Shown here: positions 7,375 to 13,647 of the stretch, piece after piece
How the letters are laid out: each line of letters starts with the position of its first letter
How positions within the stretch are numbered: position 1 is the stretch's first letter
NCBI GenBank assembly: GCA_014802705.1
Contig: JAAVBR010000001.1
Span: forward strand, 1-13,749
Source: a bacterium
Lineage (GTDB): Bacteria; Pseudomonadota; Alphaproteobacteria; Rs-D84
Length of the DNA: 13,749 nt
Direction of reading: 5' to 3'
Position numbers and translations under genes: made by a program
Notes under the pieces: model-generated
The model's database searches: none
What the model was told of the DNA's origin: nothing
Seen by the model: only the letters and a program-made list of their open reading frames with translations

Positions 7375-7545
7375 AATCCCCCTTGGGCCCCCGGTTCCAG
7401 AAACGAAACGTTTCTGGCGCCGGGGGCCACGCGGCCGCAAGCACGGCGCCGAAATTCCCCCTTCGCGGCCCCGTTGGGACCCAGCGGGAGGGTTCCCGAC
7501 ACCCCGCCGGTTTCACCGGCCCCCCTCTTGTACATGAGGGGAACT
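7375..7545. repeat. GC-rich structured intergenic element, non-coding
   Basis: About 170 bp are packed with short self-complementary units: the large hairpin at 7386-7428, GCCGG/CCGGC at 7506-7520, and CCCCTC/GAGGGG at 7522-7541. Two related blocks (CCCCCTTGGGCCCC near 7379 and CCCCCTTCGCGGCCCC near 7456) look like diverged copies of one unit. Open frames exist on both strands but have low complexity and no start signals, so I treat them as spurious. The density of hairpins suggests a mobile-type or structural repeat rather than a gene. I cannot tell whether it recurs elsewhere in the genome. Confidence 0.5.
7386..7428. repeat. 43-bp near-perfect inverted repeat (hairpin)
   Basis: The outer arms GGCCCCCGG (7386-7394) and CCGGGGGCC (7420-7428) and the inner arms CCAGAAACG (7397-7405) and CGTTTCTGG (7409-7417) pair without mismatch. 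Only a 2x2 internal loop (TT opposite CG) and an AAA apical loop are unpaired. There is no T-run on either side, so it does not look like a simple terminator. Confidence 0.75.
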
Positions 7546-7576
7546 TAGCACCGTTTTTCATTTCGCCATAAAGCAT

Positions 7577-7603
7577 CGTCATCCCTGCGAAGGCAGGGAT
7601 CCA
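7577..7603. repeat. REP-like palindrome A (CGTCATCCC type)
   Basis: ATCCCTGC (7581-7588) pairs perfectly with GCAGGGAT (7593-7600) around GAAG, with the flank CGTC on the left. On the minus strand it reads as the well-known spurious peptide 'WIPAFAGMT', a hallmark of short dispersed palindromes found in many proteobacteria. Confidence 0.7.
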
Positions 7604-7683
7604 CTGTGATCTGTGATATTCAAATTTTAACTCTCAAGCACTCTATAAAATTTAAAGCCCTGTGCTTTAGGTTAGTAGTCCCT

Positions 7684-7703
7684 ATTCCCGCCGCCGCGGG
7701 AAT
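7684..7703. repeat. dRS3-like 20-bp palindrome B
   Basis: ATTCCC, eight bases, then GGGAAT, with the arms extending to ATTCCCGC/GCGGGAAT. It is followed by GACA. The arrangement (6+8+6) equals the dRS3 consensus described in Neisseria. The similarity may be convergent. Confidence 0.6.
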
Positions 7704-7755
7704 GACAAGAGTAGAGTTCTTAAGTTCCAAGTATTAGAACACACCAGAACACAAT

Positions 7756-7819
7756 GGATCCCGACCACGTACCACCCACGCAAACCTTGTTTGCGCGGGG
7801 CCCGGTCGCCGGGATGACG
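7756..7819. repeat. REP-like palindrome C with inner hairpin
   Basis: The outer arms start at ATCCCG...ACC (7758-7766) and pair with GGTCGCCGGGAT (7804-7815), with a three-base bulge. An inner hairpin CGCAAAC (7779-7785) / GTTTGCG (7789-7795) closes a CTT loop. The right flank is GGGATGACG, the mirror of the CGTCATCCC flank of palindrome A. Confidence 0.65.
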
Positions 7820-7860
7820 GTGCTTTATGATGGAATTCAAACCGTTGCCCCGGGGACAGA

Positions 7861-7890
7861 TACAAAAATAAAAATGCGCCCCAGGCGCAT
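7861..7890 (-). terminator. Terminator of the tRNA-Glu gene
   Basis: Read on the minus strand, ATGCGCC (7890-7884) pairs with GGCGCAT (7880-7874) around TGG. A T-rich run (7873 down to about 7864) follows. It begins 9 nt after the tRNA 3' end. Confidence 0.85.
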
Positions 7891-7899
7891 TTATATTCT

Positions 7900-7974
7900 T
7901 GGCAGTCCCAACGGGAATTGAACCCGTGTTTTCAGAATGAGAATCTGACGTCCTGACCTCTAGACGATGGGACC
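7900..7974 (-). tRNA. tRNA-Glu (anticodon CTC)
   Basis: The 75-nt minus-strand gene folds as a complete cloverleaf. The acceptor is GGTCCCA/TGGGACT (a G-U pair at position 1-72), the D stem GTCT/GGAC, the anticodon stem TCAGA/TCTGA with loop TTCTCAT (anticodon CTC), a 4-nt variable region, and the T stem ACGGG/CCCGT with loop TTCAATT. Discriminator G and an encoded CCA follow. It decodes GAG. The body matches the glutamate tRNA pattern (TCGTCTAGAGG...AGGAC). It stands alone between its own promoter-like element and terminator, transcribed away from the efflux operon. Confidence 0.93.
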
Positions 7975-7993
7975 AAAACGATGACGCGTTTTT

Positions 7994-8002
7994 ATCATAA
8001 CA
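7994..8002 (-). promoter_or_regulatory. Extended -10 of the tRNA-Glu gene
   Basis: On the minus strand the element reads TGTTATGAT, about 20 nt upstream of tRNA position 1. No convincing -35 box is visible at 16-18 nt further upstream. Confidence 0.5.
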
Positions 8003-8027
8003 CCCCCAATCGGGTTTTGCATTATCT

Positions 8028-8061
8028 TTTTATCATAAAAAATATGAATTTTTTGATAAAA
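8028..8061. repeat. AT-rich inverted repeat upstream of the MarR operon
   Basis: TTTTATCA (8028-8035) and TGATAAAA (8054-8061) form 8-bp arms with an 18-nt spacer, just ahead of the -35 box at 8068. A copy of TTTTTATCATAA also occurs at 7989-8000, over the tRNA promoter, and at 8027-8038. It may be a regulator binding site or simply AT-rich spacer. Confidence 0.4.
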
Positions 8062-8067
8062 TAGGAC

Positions 8068-8096
8068 TTGAATTTAAATTTATTAAAATATATAAT
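8068..8096 (+). promoter_or_regulatory. Promoter of the marR-tolC-adaptor-RND operon
   Basis: TTGAAT (8068-8073) and TATAAT (8091-8096) are separated by exactly 17 nt in an AT-rich setting. This is the best match to the sigma-70 consensus in the window. Transcription would start near 8103, leaving a leader of about 50 nt before the MarR start codon. Confidence 0.75.
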
Positions 8097-8103
8097 CATT
8101 CAC

Positions 8104-8118
8104 GTTTTTAATAAAAAC
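8104..8118. promoter_or_regulatory. Candidate operator at the transcription start
   Basis: GTTTTT-AAT-AAAAAC is a perfect 15-bp inverted repeat placed at the predicted transcription start. MarR proteins commonly bind short palindromes that overlap their own promoters. This is a positional argument only. Confidence 0.4.
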
Positions 8119-8155
8119 ACGGCTTTTCACGCCGCTAATCATAAAGGAAAAGAAT

Positions 8156-8605
8156 ATGTCCCGCAAGGAATTTGTTCGTCTGTTGGAAGAAAATATTCTG
8201 GTGATGGATCGTATGGCGGATCGCGTCCGCCATCAGAGCAGTGCCTTTGATATCCCGCGTCAGCAATTGATTGTCTTGGTCCGATTGCATCATGGGGCAC
8301 CGGCACGGTTAAAGGATATTGCCCGGCGTGAAAACATGTCGGCACCGAATCTTTGCGCGGCGTTTCGCAAATTGGAACGCGGTGGTTTGGTGACCCGTAT
8401 GGTGGACGATGTCGATCGGCGCAATACGTGGTATCAGTGCACGCCGGCCGGGGACAAGATTGCCCGGGCGGCCATGGAAAAGTTTCGTGACAAGTTAGAG
8501 GGCCTGTTCGAAGGGATTTCGGCCGCCGACGAAGAAAAATTGACGGTCGCCCTGAAGACGATGGCACAAGTTTTGAAAAATATGGAGTCTGTTCAAAATG
8601 CTTAA
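8156..8605 (+). CDS. MarR-family transcriptional regulator
   Basis: The 149-aa product has the usual MarR length and layout: N-terminal dimerisation helices (1-30), a winged helix-turn-helix with ARLKDIARRENMSAPNL (50-66) leading into the recognition helix AAFRKLERGGLVTR (68-81), and the wing with the DxDRR signature (DVDRRN, 85-90). C-terminal dimer helices follow (100-146). MarR proteins usually repress a neighbouring efflux or stress operon and release DNA on binding a phenolic or lipophilic ligand. Here it is the first gene of the efflux operon and its stop overlaps the next start by 8 nt, so autoregulation of the operon is likely. The ATG follows AAAGGAAAAG (8142-8151). The ligand cannot be read from the sequence. 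Confidence 0.92.
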   Translation: MSRKEFVRLLEENILVMDRMADRVRHQSSAFDIPRQQLIVLVRLHHGAPARLKDIARRENMSAPNLCAAFRKLERGGLVTRMVDDVDRRNTWYQCTPAGDKIARAAMEKFRDKLEGLFEGISAADEEKLTVALKTMAQVLKNMESVQNA

Positions 8606-9926
8606 ATATAAATGTGGGGTGCTGGTGGCGCTGATGGGGGGAATGTGTGCCCAAAACGCCATGGCGTTGGATTTATCCCTGGCGACGGCGACGGATATGA
8701 TTATCGCCGAATCCCAGGATTTAAAAAAGGCCGATGCCAATGTGCAAAAGGCCCAGGCCCAATTGAGTGCGGTCAACGCCAATCGTTGGTTTAAATTGGA
8801 TGCGTCGGCCACGTACATGAATATGATCAATGTGGAAAAACCGTTCAAGGCCACGGGCTTTGATTTGCCGCCGGCGTTGGGGGGATTGATTTCCGAAACG
8901 TTAAAGGGGCAATCGGTTCATATCGAAGTGCCGGATAATATCTTGATGGTGGGGCTGTCGGCCAGCCAACCGATTTACACGTTTGGTAAAATCGGCAATG
9001 CGGTCAAAAGCGTGAAATCCGCCATTGGAATTTCCGAATCCAGTCGTGAATTGACCCGGCGGGCGGTGCGCTATGGCGCGGCCGAAATTTATTGGACCGC
9101 CAAAATGACCGACGATATTGTGAAAATTGCCAAGTCTGATTTACAGGCGGCCCGCGACGCGCGGCGCAATTTGACGGCGTCGGCGCGTGCCAATCGCAGC
9201 AACCTGGTCAAAATTGAATCCGATATCGCGACCAAGGAAATCAATCTGTCGGATGCCGAATTTAATCGGGATACCGCGCATCGGATGTTAAAAATCCTGG
9301 CTGGGATTGATGTGGATGAAAAATTGGTGTTGACCGATGAATTCCCCACAAAATTTGCCGCCATGGATGCCAAGACACTGACGCGCAATCCCCAATGGGA
9401 TATCCTGGGGGCCCAGGCCGCCATGTACGAGGCCCAGGCGCGTGCCGCGCGGGCGGAACATTTGCCGACCCTGGCGGCGATGGCGTCCTATGACTTTATG
9501 GCGATGGGGCCCGAATATGATACGATGTTTGAAAAATCCGGTTCCCAATCGGCGTATTGGGGATTGGCCCTGCAGATGCCGATCTTTACCGGGGGGGCCA
9601 CACGTGCCAACGCCACCATCAGCGCCATGGATGCCGAGGCCGCGCGTCAAGACCTGGATAAATCCAAAAAGATGATCACAGAAGAATACGATAACGCGGT
9701 TGAAAAATACAATCATTTGCGCGGGAATTTAAAGACCCTGCAAAACGCGCGTGATTTGGCCGCCAAAACGTACGAATTTTCGCGTCAACGCTTTGCCGCC
9801 GGCCAGACGTCGGCCGTTGAATTGGCCGAAGTGTCCGCGGGGCTGTATCAATTGGATATGGCGTTGTTGAATGCCAAATACAATATTTTGATGTCGGCCG
9901 AATCCATTAAAAAATTGGGGGAATAA
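8598..9926 (+). CDS. TolC-family outer-membrane efflux channel protein
   Basis: The 442-aa product is of usual length for the TolC/OEP family of trimeric outer-membrane tunnels. A signal peptide covers residues 1-23 (cleavage after NAMA, before LDLS). There is no lipobox Cys, so it is not of the lipoprotein OprM type. The two structural repeats of the family show in paired strand motifs: QPIYTFGKIG (124-133) and MPIFTGGATR (327-336). Each is followed by long Ala-rich helices (for example ARAARAEHLP and AARQDLDKSKK). The C-terminal helix RFAAGQTSAVELAEVSAGLYQLDMALLNAKYN has the usual 'R...G..s.lel..a...l..a.......Y' pattern. The start overlaps marR by 8 nt, and the adaptor follows 3 nt after the stop. 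Confidence 0.93.
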   Translation: MLKYKCGVLVALMGGMCAQNAMALDLSLATATDMIIAESQDLKKADANVQKAQAQLSAVNANRWFKLDASATYMNMINVEKPFKATGFDLPPALGGLISETLKGQSVHIEVPDNILMVGLSASQPIYTFGKIGNAVKSVKSAIGISESSRELTRRAVRYGAAEIYWTAKMTDDIVKIAKSDLQAARDARRNLTASARANRSNLVKIESDIATKEINLSDAEFNRDTAHRMLKILAGIDVDEKLVLTDEFPTKFAAMDAKTLTRNPQWDILGAQAAMYEAQARAARAEHLPTLAAMASYDFMAMGPEYDTMFEKSGSQSAYWGLALQMPIFTGGATRANATISAMDAEAARQDLDKSKKMITEEYDNAVEKYNHLRGNLKTLQNARDLAAKTYEFSRQRFAAGQTSAVELAEVSAGLYQLDMALLNAKYNILMSAESIKKLGE

Positions 9927-9929
9927 AAA

Positions 9930-10550
9930 ATGAGTGATACGAAAAATATGTTCCAGCGCTGGGGGGCGGGCCTGAAAACGCCGCGGGCCAAACGCCGGAT
10001 TTATGTGCTGTTGTGTTTAATGTTGGCGGGGTGGTTTGTGTTTCGCTTTCAAATGATCGCGGTGGAAAACGCGCGGGTGGTCTTTAACCCGACGCGGTAT
10101 GCCGCCGAAAACGGCATTCCGGTCCAGGTGATCACCATGCAATCGGCGCCGGGCGTTTTGTATGAACCCATTTCGGTCAAAAATAACCGGGCGACGGTGT
10201 CCGCCGAACGTCGGGATCATTTCCAGGCCGGGCAAAAAGTCGGGACAGGGACCATTCGGTCGGTGGCGCGTCAAATCGATTTGGATACGGGGATGTACAC
10301 CGTGCGCACCCAGGGGGTGAGTGACGGGCTGCATTTCGCCGAAACCCAGGCGACGGGGTATTTTGTGCCGACCGATGCGTTGAACAACGATCGGGTGTTT
10401 GTGGTGCGTGATGGCCGGGCCGTGGCCCGCCCTGTGATTGTCGCACGGCGTGACGCCACCCAGGCGTTGGTGACGCGCGGCCTGCGGGATGGGGATATGG
10501 TGATTGTGTCCCGTGTCCAGGACGGCCAAAAAATTCAGGTTCACAAATAA
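9930..10550 (+). CDS. Very short RND periplasmic adaptor (membrane-fusion protein-like)
   Basis: The 206-aa product occupies the adaptor position between the outer-membrane channel and the permease. It has a basic N-terminus, one membrane segment (about 23-40) and a periplasmic part. Recognisable adaptor features are all from the family's C-terminal half: HFQAGQKVGTGTIRSVARQIDLDTGMYTVR (98-126), which fits the beta-barrel segment 'l..Gq.v.G.V..I...id..TRt..V'; FVPTDALNNDRVFVVRDGRAVARPVIVARR (145-174); and RGLRDGDMVIV...DGQKIQV (183-204), which fits the membrane-proximal domain. The family is usually 350-420 aa. The lipoyl-like barrel-sandwich halves and the alpha-helical hairpin that meets TolC are not visible. 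The frame is intact, with an ATG 3 nt after the upstream stop, so this does not look like a broken gene. It may be a reduced adaptor or may need a second, full-length partner. Confidence 0.75.
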   Translation: MSDTKNMFQRWGAGLKTPRAKRRIYVLLCLMLAGWFVFRFQMIAVENARVVFNPTRYAAENGIPVQVITMQSAPGVLYEPISVKNNRATVSAERRDHFQAGQKVGTGTIRSVARQIDLDTGMYTVRTQGVSDGLHFAETQATGYFVPTDALNNDRVFVVRDGRAVARPVIVARRDATQALVTRGLRDGDMVIVSRVQDGQKIQVHK

Positions 10551-10571
10551 GATTTGGAATAGGAGCAAGTG

Positions 10572-13500
10572 ATGTTAGACTTTTTCGTACGCAGACCGAT
10601 CACCACATTGATGTTCGTGTTGTTCTGGGTGGTGTTGGGGGTGGTATCGTTCCCCAAAATGAATATCGAACGGACACCGTCGTTGGACTTTCCGATGGTG
10701 ACGGCGACCTTTGTGTATCCGGGGGCCCAGCCGTCTGAAATCGAATCCCAGGTCATTAAAAAGGCCGAAGATGCCATTGCGGAGGTTGCCGGCCTGAAAA
10801 AAATCACGTCCCAGGCGTTTGAAAACGGCGGGTATGTGATGGCGGAATTTAACCTGGGGGTCAATGTGAACGACAAGGCGTCTGAGGTGAAAACCAAAAT
10901 CGATGCCATTGCGTCCGAATTCCCCGATGCGTTAAAGCAGCCGGTGGTTGAAAAATTAAACCCGTTACAGGAATCGGTCGTGGATATTGTTCTGCGTGGG
11001 GCCGATGCCCGTGATTTGGAAGAATACATCGATGATGTGTTGAGTACGAAAATCACCGCCATCAATGGTGTGGCCAGTGTGTCGGTGTTCGGCGGTCGCG
11101 AACGCGCGGTGCGGGTTCAGATGGATCCGGAACTGATGGCGGCGCGCGGGGTCACGATTATGGATATTATTTCCGCCCTGGGCAGCAAGAATTTAAACGT
11201 TCCCGGCGGAAAGATTGAACGGACCGCCGCGTCGTCCAACGTGCGCTTTATCGGTGAATTTGCCAATATCGCCGAAATCGAAAATCAACAGGTGGTCACC
11301 GCCGAAGGGCAAAAGTTCCGCATTGCGGATGTCGCGACCGTTATCGATGACGCCCGTGATATTGAAACCGGGGCCCGTTATAACGGCGAAAACGTCGTGA
11401 TTGCGTCTGTGGTCAAATCGTCGGACGGGAACGCCATGAAAATTTCCAAGGCTTTGCGGGGACGTCTGCCGGCGTTGACGGCGGATATGCAGACGCGATT
11501 CCCCGGGGCCGAAATGCAGATTGTGTCGGATTCGTCGACGTCTGTTGCCGATGAAACGTACAGCACCATTTGGGGGATTGTTCTGGGGATTATCTTTACG
11601 GTGTTGGTGTTGTTGGTCTTTACGCGTAACTGGCGGTCAACCATTATCGCCGGGGCGGTGATTCCGGCATCCCTGTTGGCCGGGTTCTTCTTTATGGATG
11701 GATCGGGCTTTACCATCAATGCCATGACGCTGTTGGCGTATTCGTCGGCGTTGGGGACATTGGTGTCCAATGCGATTATTTTGATTGAATCGGCGTTGGG
11801 GGAAATGCGCAATGGGAAAAATCCCCAACGCGCGGCCGTCGATGGCACCAAAAAGGTTGCGGTGTCCATTCTGGCCGGTGTTGGGACCAACGTTGTGGTG
11901 TTCTTGCCCTTGGCCTTTATGGGGGGAATTGCGGGGCAATTTATGTCCCAATTTGGGATGACGGTGGTGTATTTGACGCTGTTGTCGTTGATGTTCTCGT
12001 TCACGTTGGCGCCCATGATGATCGCCCAGTTTTTGCGCATCAAAGAACCCAAAGTCAAAAAGGGGGATATCAAATCCACGCCGGTCGTGGACAAGACGCC
12101 GTTGCGGTCTTGGTTTGATTATCAGTTCCGTCACCCCGGTCGCGTGGTGTTGGGGGCGTTTGTGATCTTGATTGCGTCTGCCCAATTGATGAAGTTTGTG
12201 GGGAATGAATTTTCGCCGTCATCCGATACGGACGAAATCACCATCACGGCCCGGGCACCCATGGGGGCGACGTATGAAAAGTCTGAATCCATCGTGGTTG
12301 CCATCGAAGAAACATTGGGCGAATTCCCGGATGTGGTGGCGACAACCGCCAAAATTGGGGAACGCGGTCTGCAAAATATCACGATCAAGGTGGAATTGGC
12401 CGAATTGGGTAATCCGCGTCAAACGTCGGACAAAGAACTGGCGCGGCAGATGTTGCCGAAACTGGCCCAGATTCCGGATGCCGAAATCCAGATCAAGACA
12501 GGGTCCGGCATGTCGGCCAGTCAATCGTCGGATTTGGTCTTGAACATCTATGGCGAAGATGATGCGGTGCGCGACGCGTACGCGGCCCAGGTTCTGGATA
12601 TGATCAATCAGATTCCAGAGGTTCAGACGGCCGTTCTGGCGGTCTTGGCCCCGAATAATGAAATTCAGTTTGTTCCCGATCAGGAAAAAATGAGTTTCTG
12701 GGGTGTTCAAAATGCCTATGCCGGGGCGACGTTGCGTGCGGCGCTGTACGGTAATGACGATTACAAGTACAAAGAAAATGGCAATGAATATCCGATTGTG
12801 GTGGAATTTGCCAAACCCTTTAAGAATGACGCCTTGTTCGACAATATGTATGTCAATTCGCAAAAGGGGATGGTAGCGTTAAGTCAATTGGGGAACGTCA
12901 ATGTTTTGCCGGCGACGCCCAACATCAACCGGTTGGATAAAAACCGGATTACCGAAATTGACATCAATATCGGTAAATCCACCATGGGACCGGTCCAAAC
13001 CAAAATTCAGGCGGGCCTGGATGCCATGGATTGGCAGCCGGGGTACCACGCGTCGTTTGCCGGGATGGCCGAAACCCAGGATGAAACCACCGGCGAAATC
13101 GGCCAGGCCTTTATGTTGGCGACGATTTTGACGTTCATGTTGCTGGCGGCGATTCTGAATTCGTTGCTGCATCCGTTGACCATTGCGACGTCCATTGTCA
13201 CCAGTTTTGCCGGCGTGTTCGTGATCTTGTTCCTGTCGGGGGCATCGACGAACGTGGGCGCGATGATGGCGTTCGTGATGTTGGTGGGGCTGGTGGTGAA
13301 CAACAATATTTTGGTGTTGGAACCGACCATCAAACGCATCCAAGAAGGCGCGGTGCCGCGTGTGGCCCTGTGGACCGAATTGACGGATAAAAAGAACATG
13401 GTGTTGATGACATCCATTGCGATTATTACCGGGATGTTGCCCCAGATGTGGAGCACCGATGGCATGAAGGTCGCCATGGCCGCCGTGATGATCGGGGGGA

Positions 13501-13616
13501 TGTTGGCGTCCCTGATCTGGACATTCACGTTGACACCGGCCCTGTTCTTTATGCTGGAAGGTTTGCGTACCCGGATGCATTGGAAACATCGGAAAAAGGG
13601 CAAGAAAGCCAAATAA
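10572..13616 (+). CDS. RND-superfamily efflux permease with altered TM4/TM10 relay
   Basis: The 1014-aa product has the RND fold: TM1 after FFVRRPITT, a porter domain with VYPGAQPSEIE (48-58), TM2-TM6 (about 335-480) containing TRNWRSTIIAG and the FLPLAFMGGIAGQF loop, the second half starting with FDYQFRHPGR and GNEFSPSSDTDEI, and TM8-TM12 (about 847-995). The family exports drugs, lipids or metals using protons. In AcrB-type pumps TM4 has LVDDAIVVVE (D407, D408); here it reads LVSNAIILIE (S399, N400). TM10 GLSAKNAIL (K940) reads GLVVNNNIL (N910). The Thr in LMTS of TM11 is kept (T947). The ATG at 10572 lies 6 nt after AGGAG (10561-10565); a GTG at 10569 would be too close. The product ends in a basic tail. 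The family is clear, but active proton coupling is not. Confidence 0.93.
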   Translation: MLDFFVRRPITTLMFVLFWVVLGVVSFPKMNIERTPSLDFPMVTATFVYPGAQPSEIESQVIKKAEDAIAEVAGLKKITSQAFENGGYVMAEFNLGVNVNDKASEVKTKIDAIASEFPDALKQPVVEKLNPLQESVVDIVLRGADARDLEEYIDDVLSTKITAINGVASVSVFGGRERAVRVQMDPELMAARGVTIMDIISALGSKNLNVPGGKIERTAASSNVRFIGEFANIAEIENQQVVTAEGQKFRIADVATVIDDARDIETGARYNGENVVIASVVKSSDGNAMKISKALRGRLPALTADMQTRFPGAEMQIVSDSSTSVADETYSTIWGIVLGIIFTVLVLLVFTRNWRSTIIAGAVIPASLLAGFFFMDGSGFTINAMTLLAYSSALGTLVSNAIILIESALGEMRNGKNPQRAAVDGTKKVAVSILAGVGTNVVVFLPLAFMGGIAGQFMSQFGMTVVYLTLLSLMFSFTLAPMMIAQFLRIKEPKVKKGDIKSTPVVDKTPLRSWFDYQFRHPGRVVLGAFVILIASAQLMKFVGNEFSPSSDTDEITITARAPMGATYEKSESIVVAIEETLGEFPDVVATTAKIGERGLQNITIKVELAELGNPRQTSDKELARQMLPKLAQIPDAEIQIKTGSGMSASQSSDLVLNIYGEDDAVRDAYAAQVLDMINQIPEVQTAVLAVLAPNNEIQFVPDQEKMSFWGVQNAYAGATLRAALYGNDDYKYKENGNEYPIVVEFAKPFKNDALFDNMYVNSQKGMVALSQLGNVNVLPATPNINRLDKNRITEIDINIGKSTMGPVQTKIQAGLDAMDWQPGYHASFAGMAETQDETTGEIGQAFMLATILTFMLLAAILNSLLHPLTIATSIVTSFAGVFVILFLSGASTNVGAMMAFVMLVGLVVNNNILVLEPTIKRIQEGAVPRVALWTELTDKKNMVLMTSIAIITGMLPQMWSTDGMKVAMAAVMIGGMLASLIWTFTLTPALFFMLEGLRTRMHWKHRKKGKKAK

Positions 13617-13647
13617 AAAATTCCCGGGAATTTTCCCGGGATTTTTA
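13617..13647. terminator. Bidirectional terminator between convergent genes
   Basis: The stem TCCCGGG (13622-13628) and CCCGGGA (13635-13641) is flanked by A-rich (13615-13620) and T-rich (13642-13646) runs. It serves the RND operon on the plus strand and, read backwards, the partial gene that ends at 13645 on the minus strand. Confidence 0.88.

Noticed and set aside
7352..7582. Minus-strand frame of 76 aa in the GC-rich intergenic element
   Set aside because: Low-complexity Pro/Gly/Arg sequence produced by hairpins; no start signals. Typical of spurious translations of repeats.
7577..7819. CRISPR-like array
   Set aside because: The three palindromes differ in sequence and spacing and have no uniform spacers; no cas genes nearby.
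8068..8250. Upstream start in the marR leader
   Set aside because: It is in another frame than marR and begins inside the promoter -35 box.
10569..10571. GTG start for the RND permease
   Set aside because: Only 3 nt from AGGAG; the next codon, ATG at 10572, has the better 6-nt spacing.
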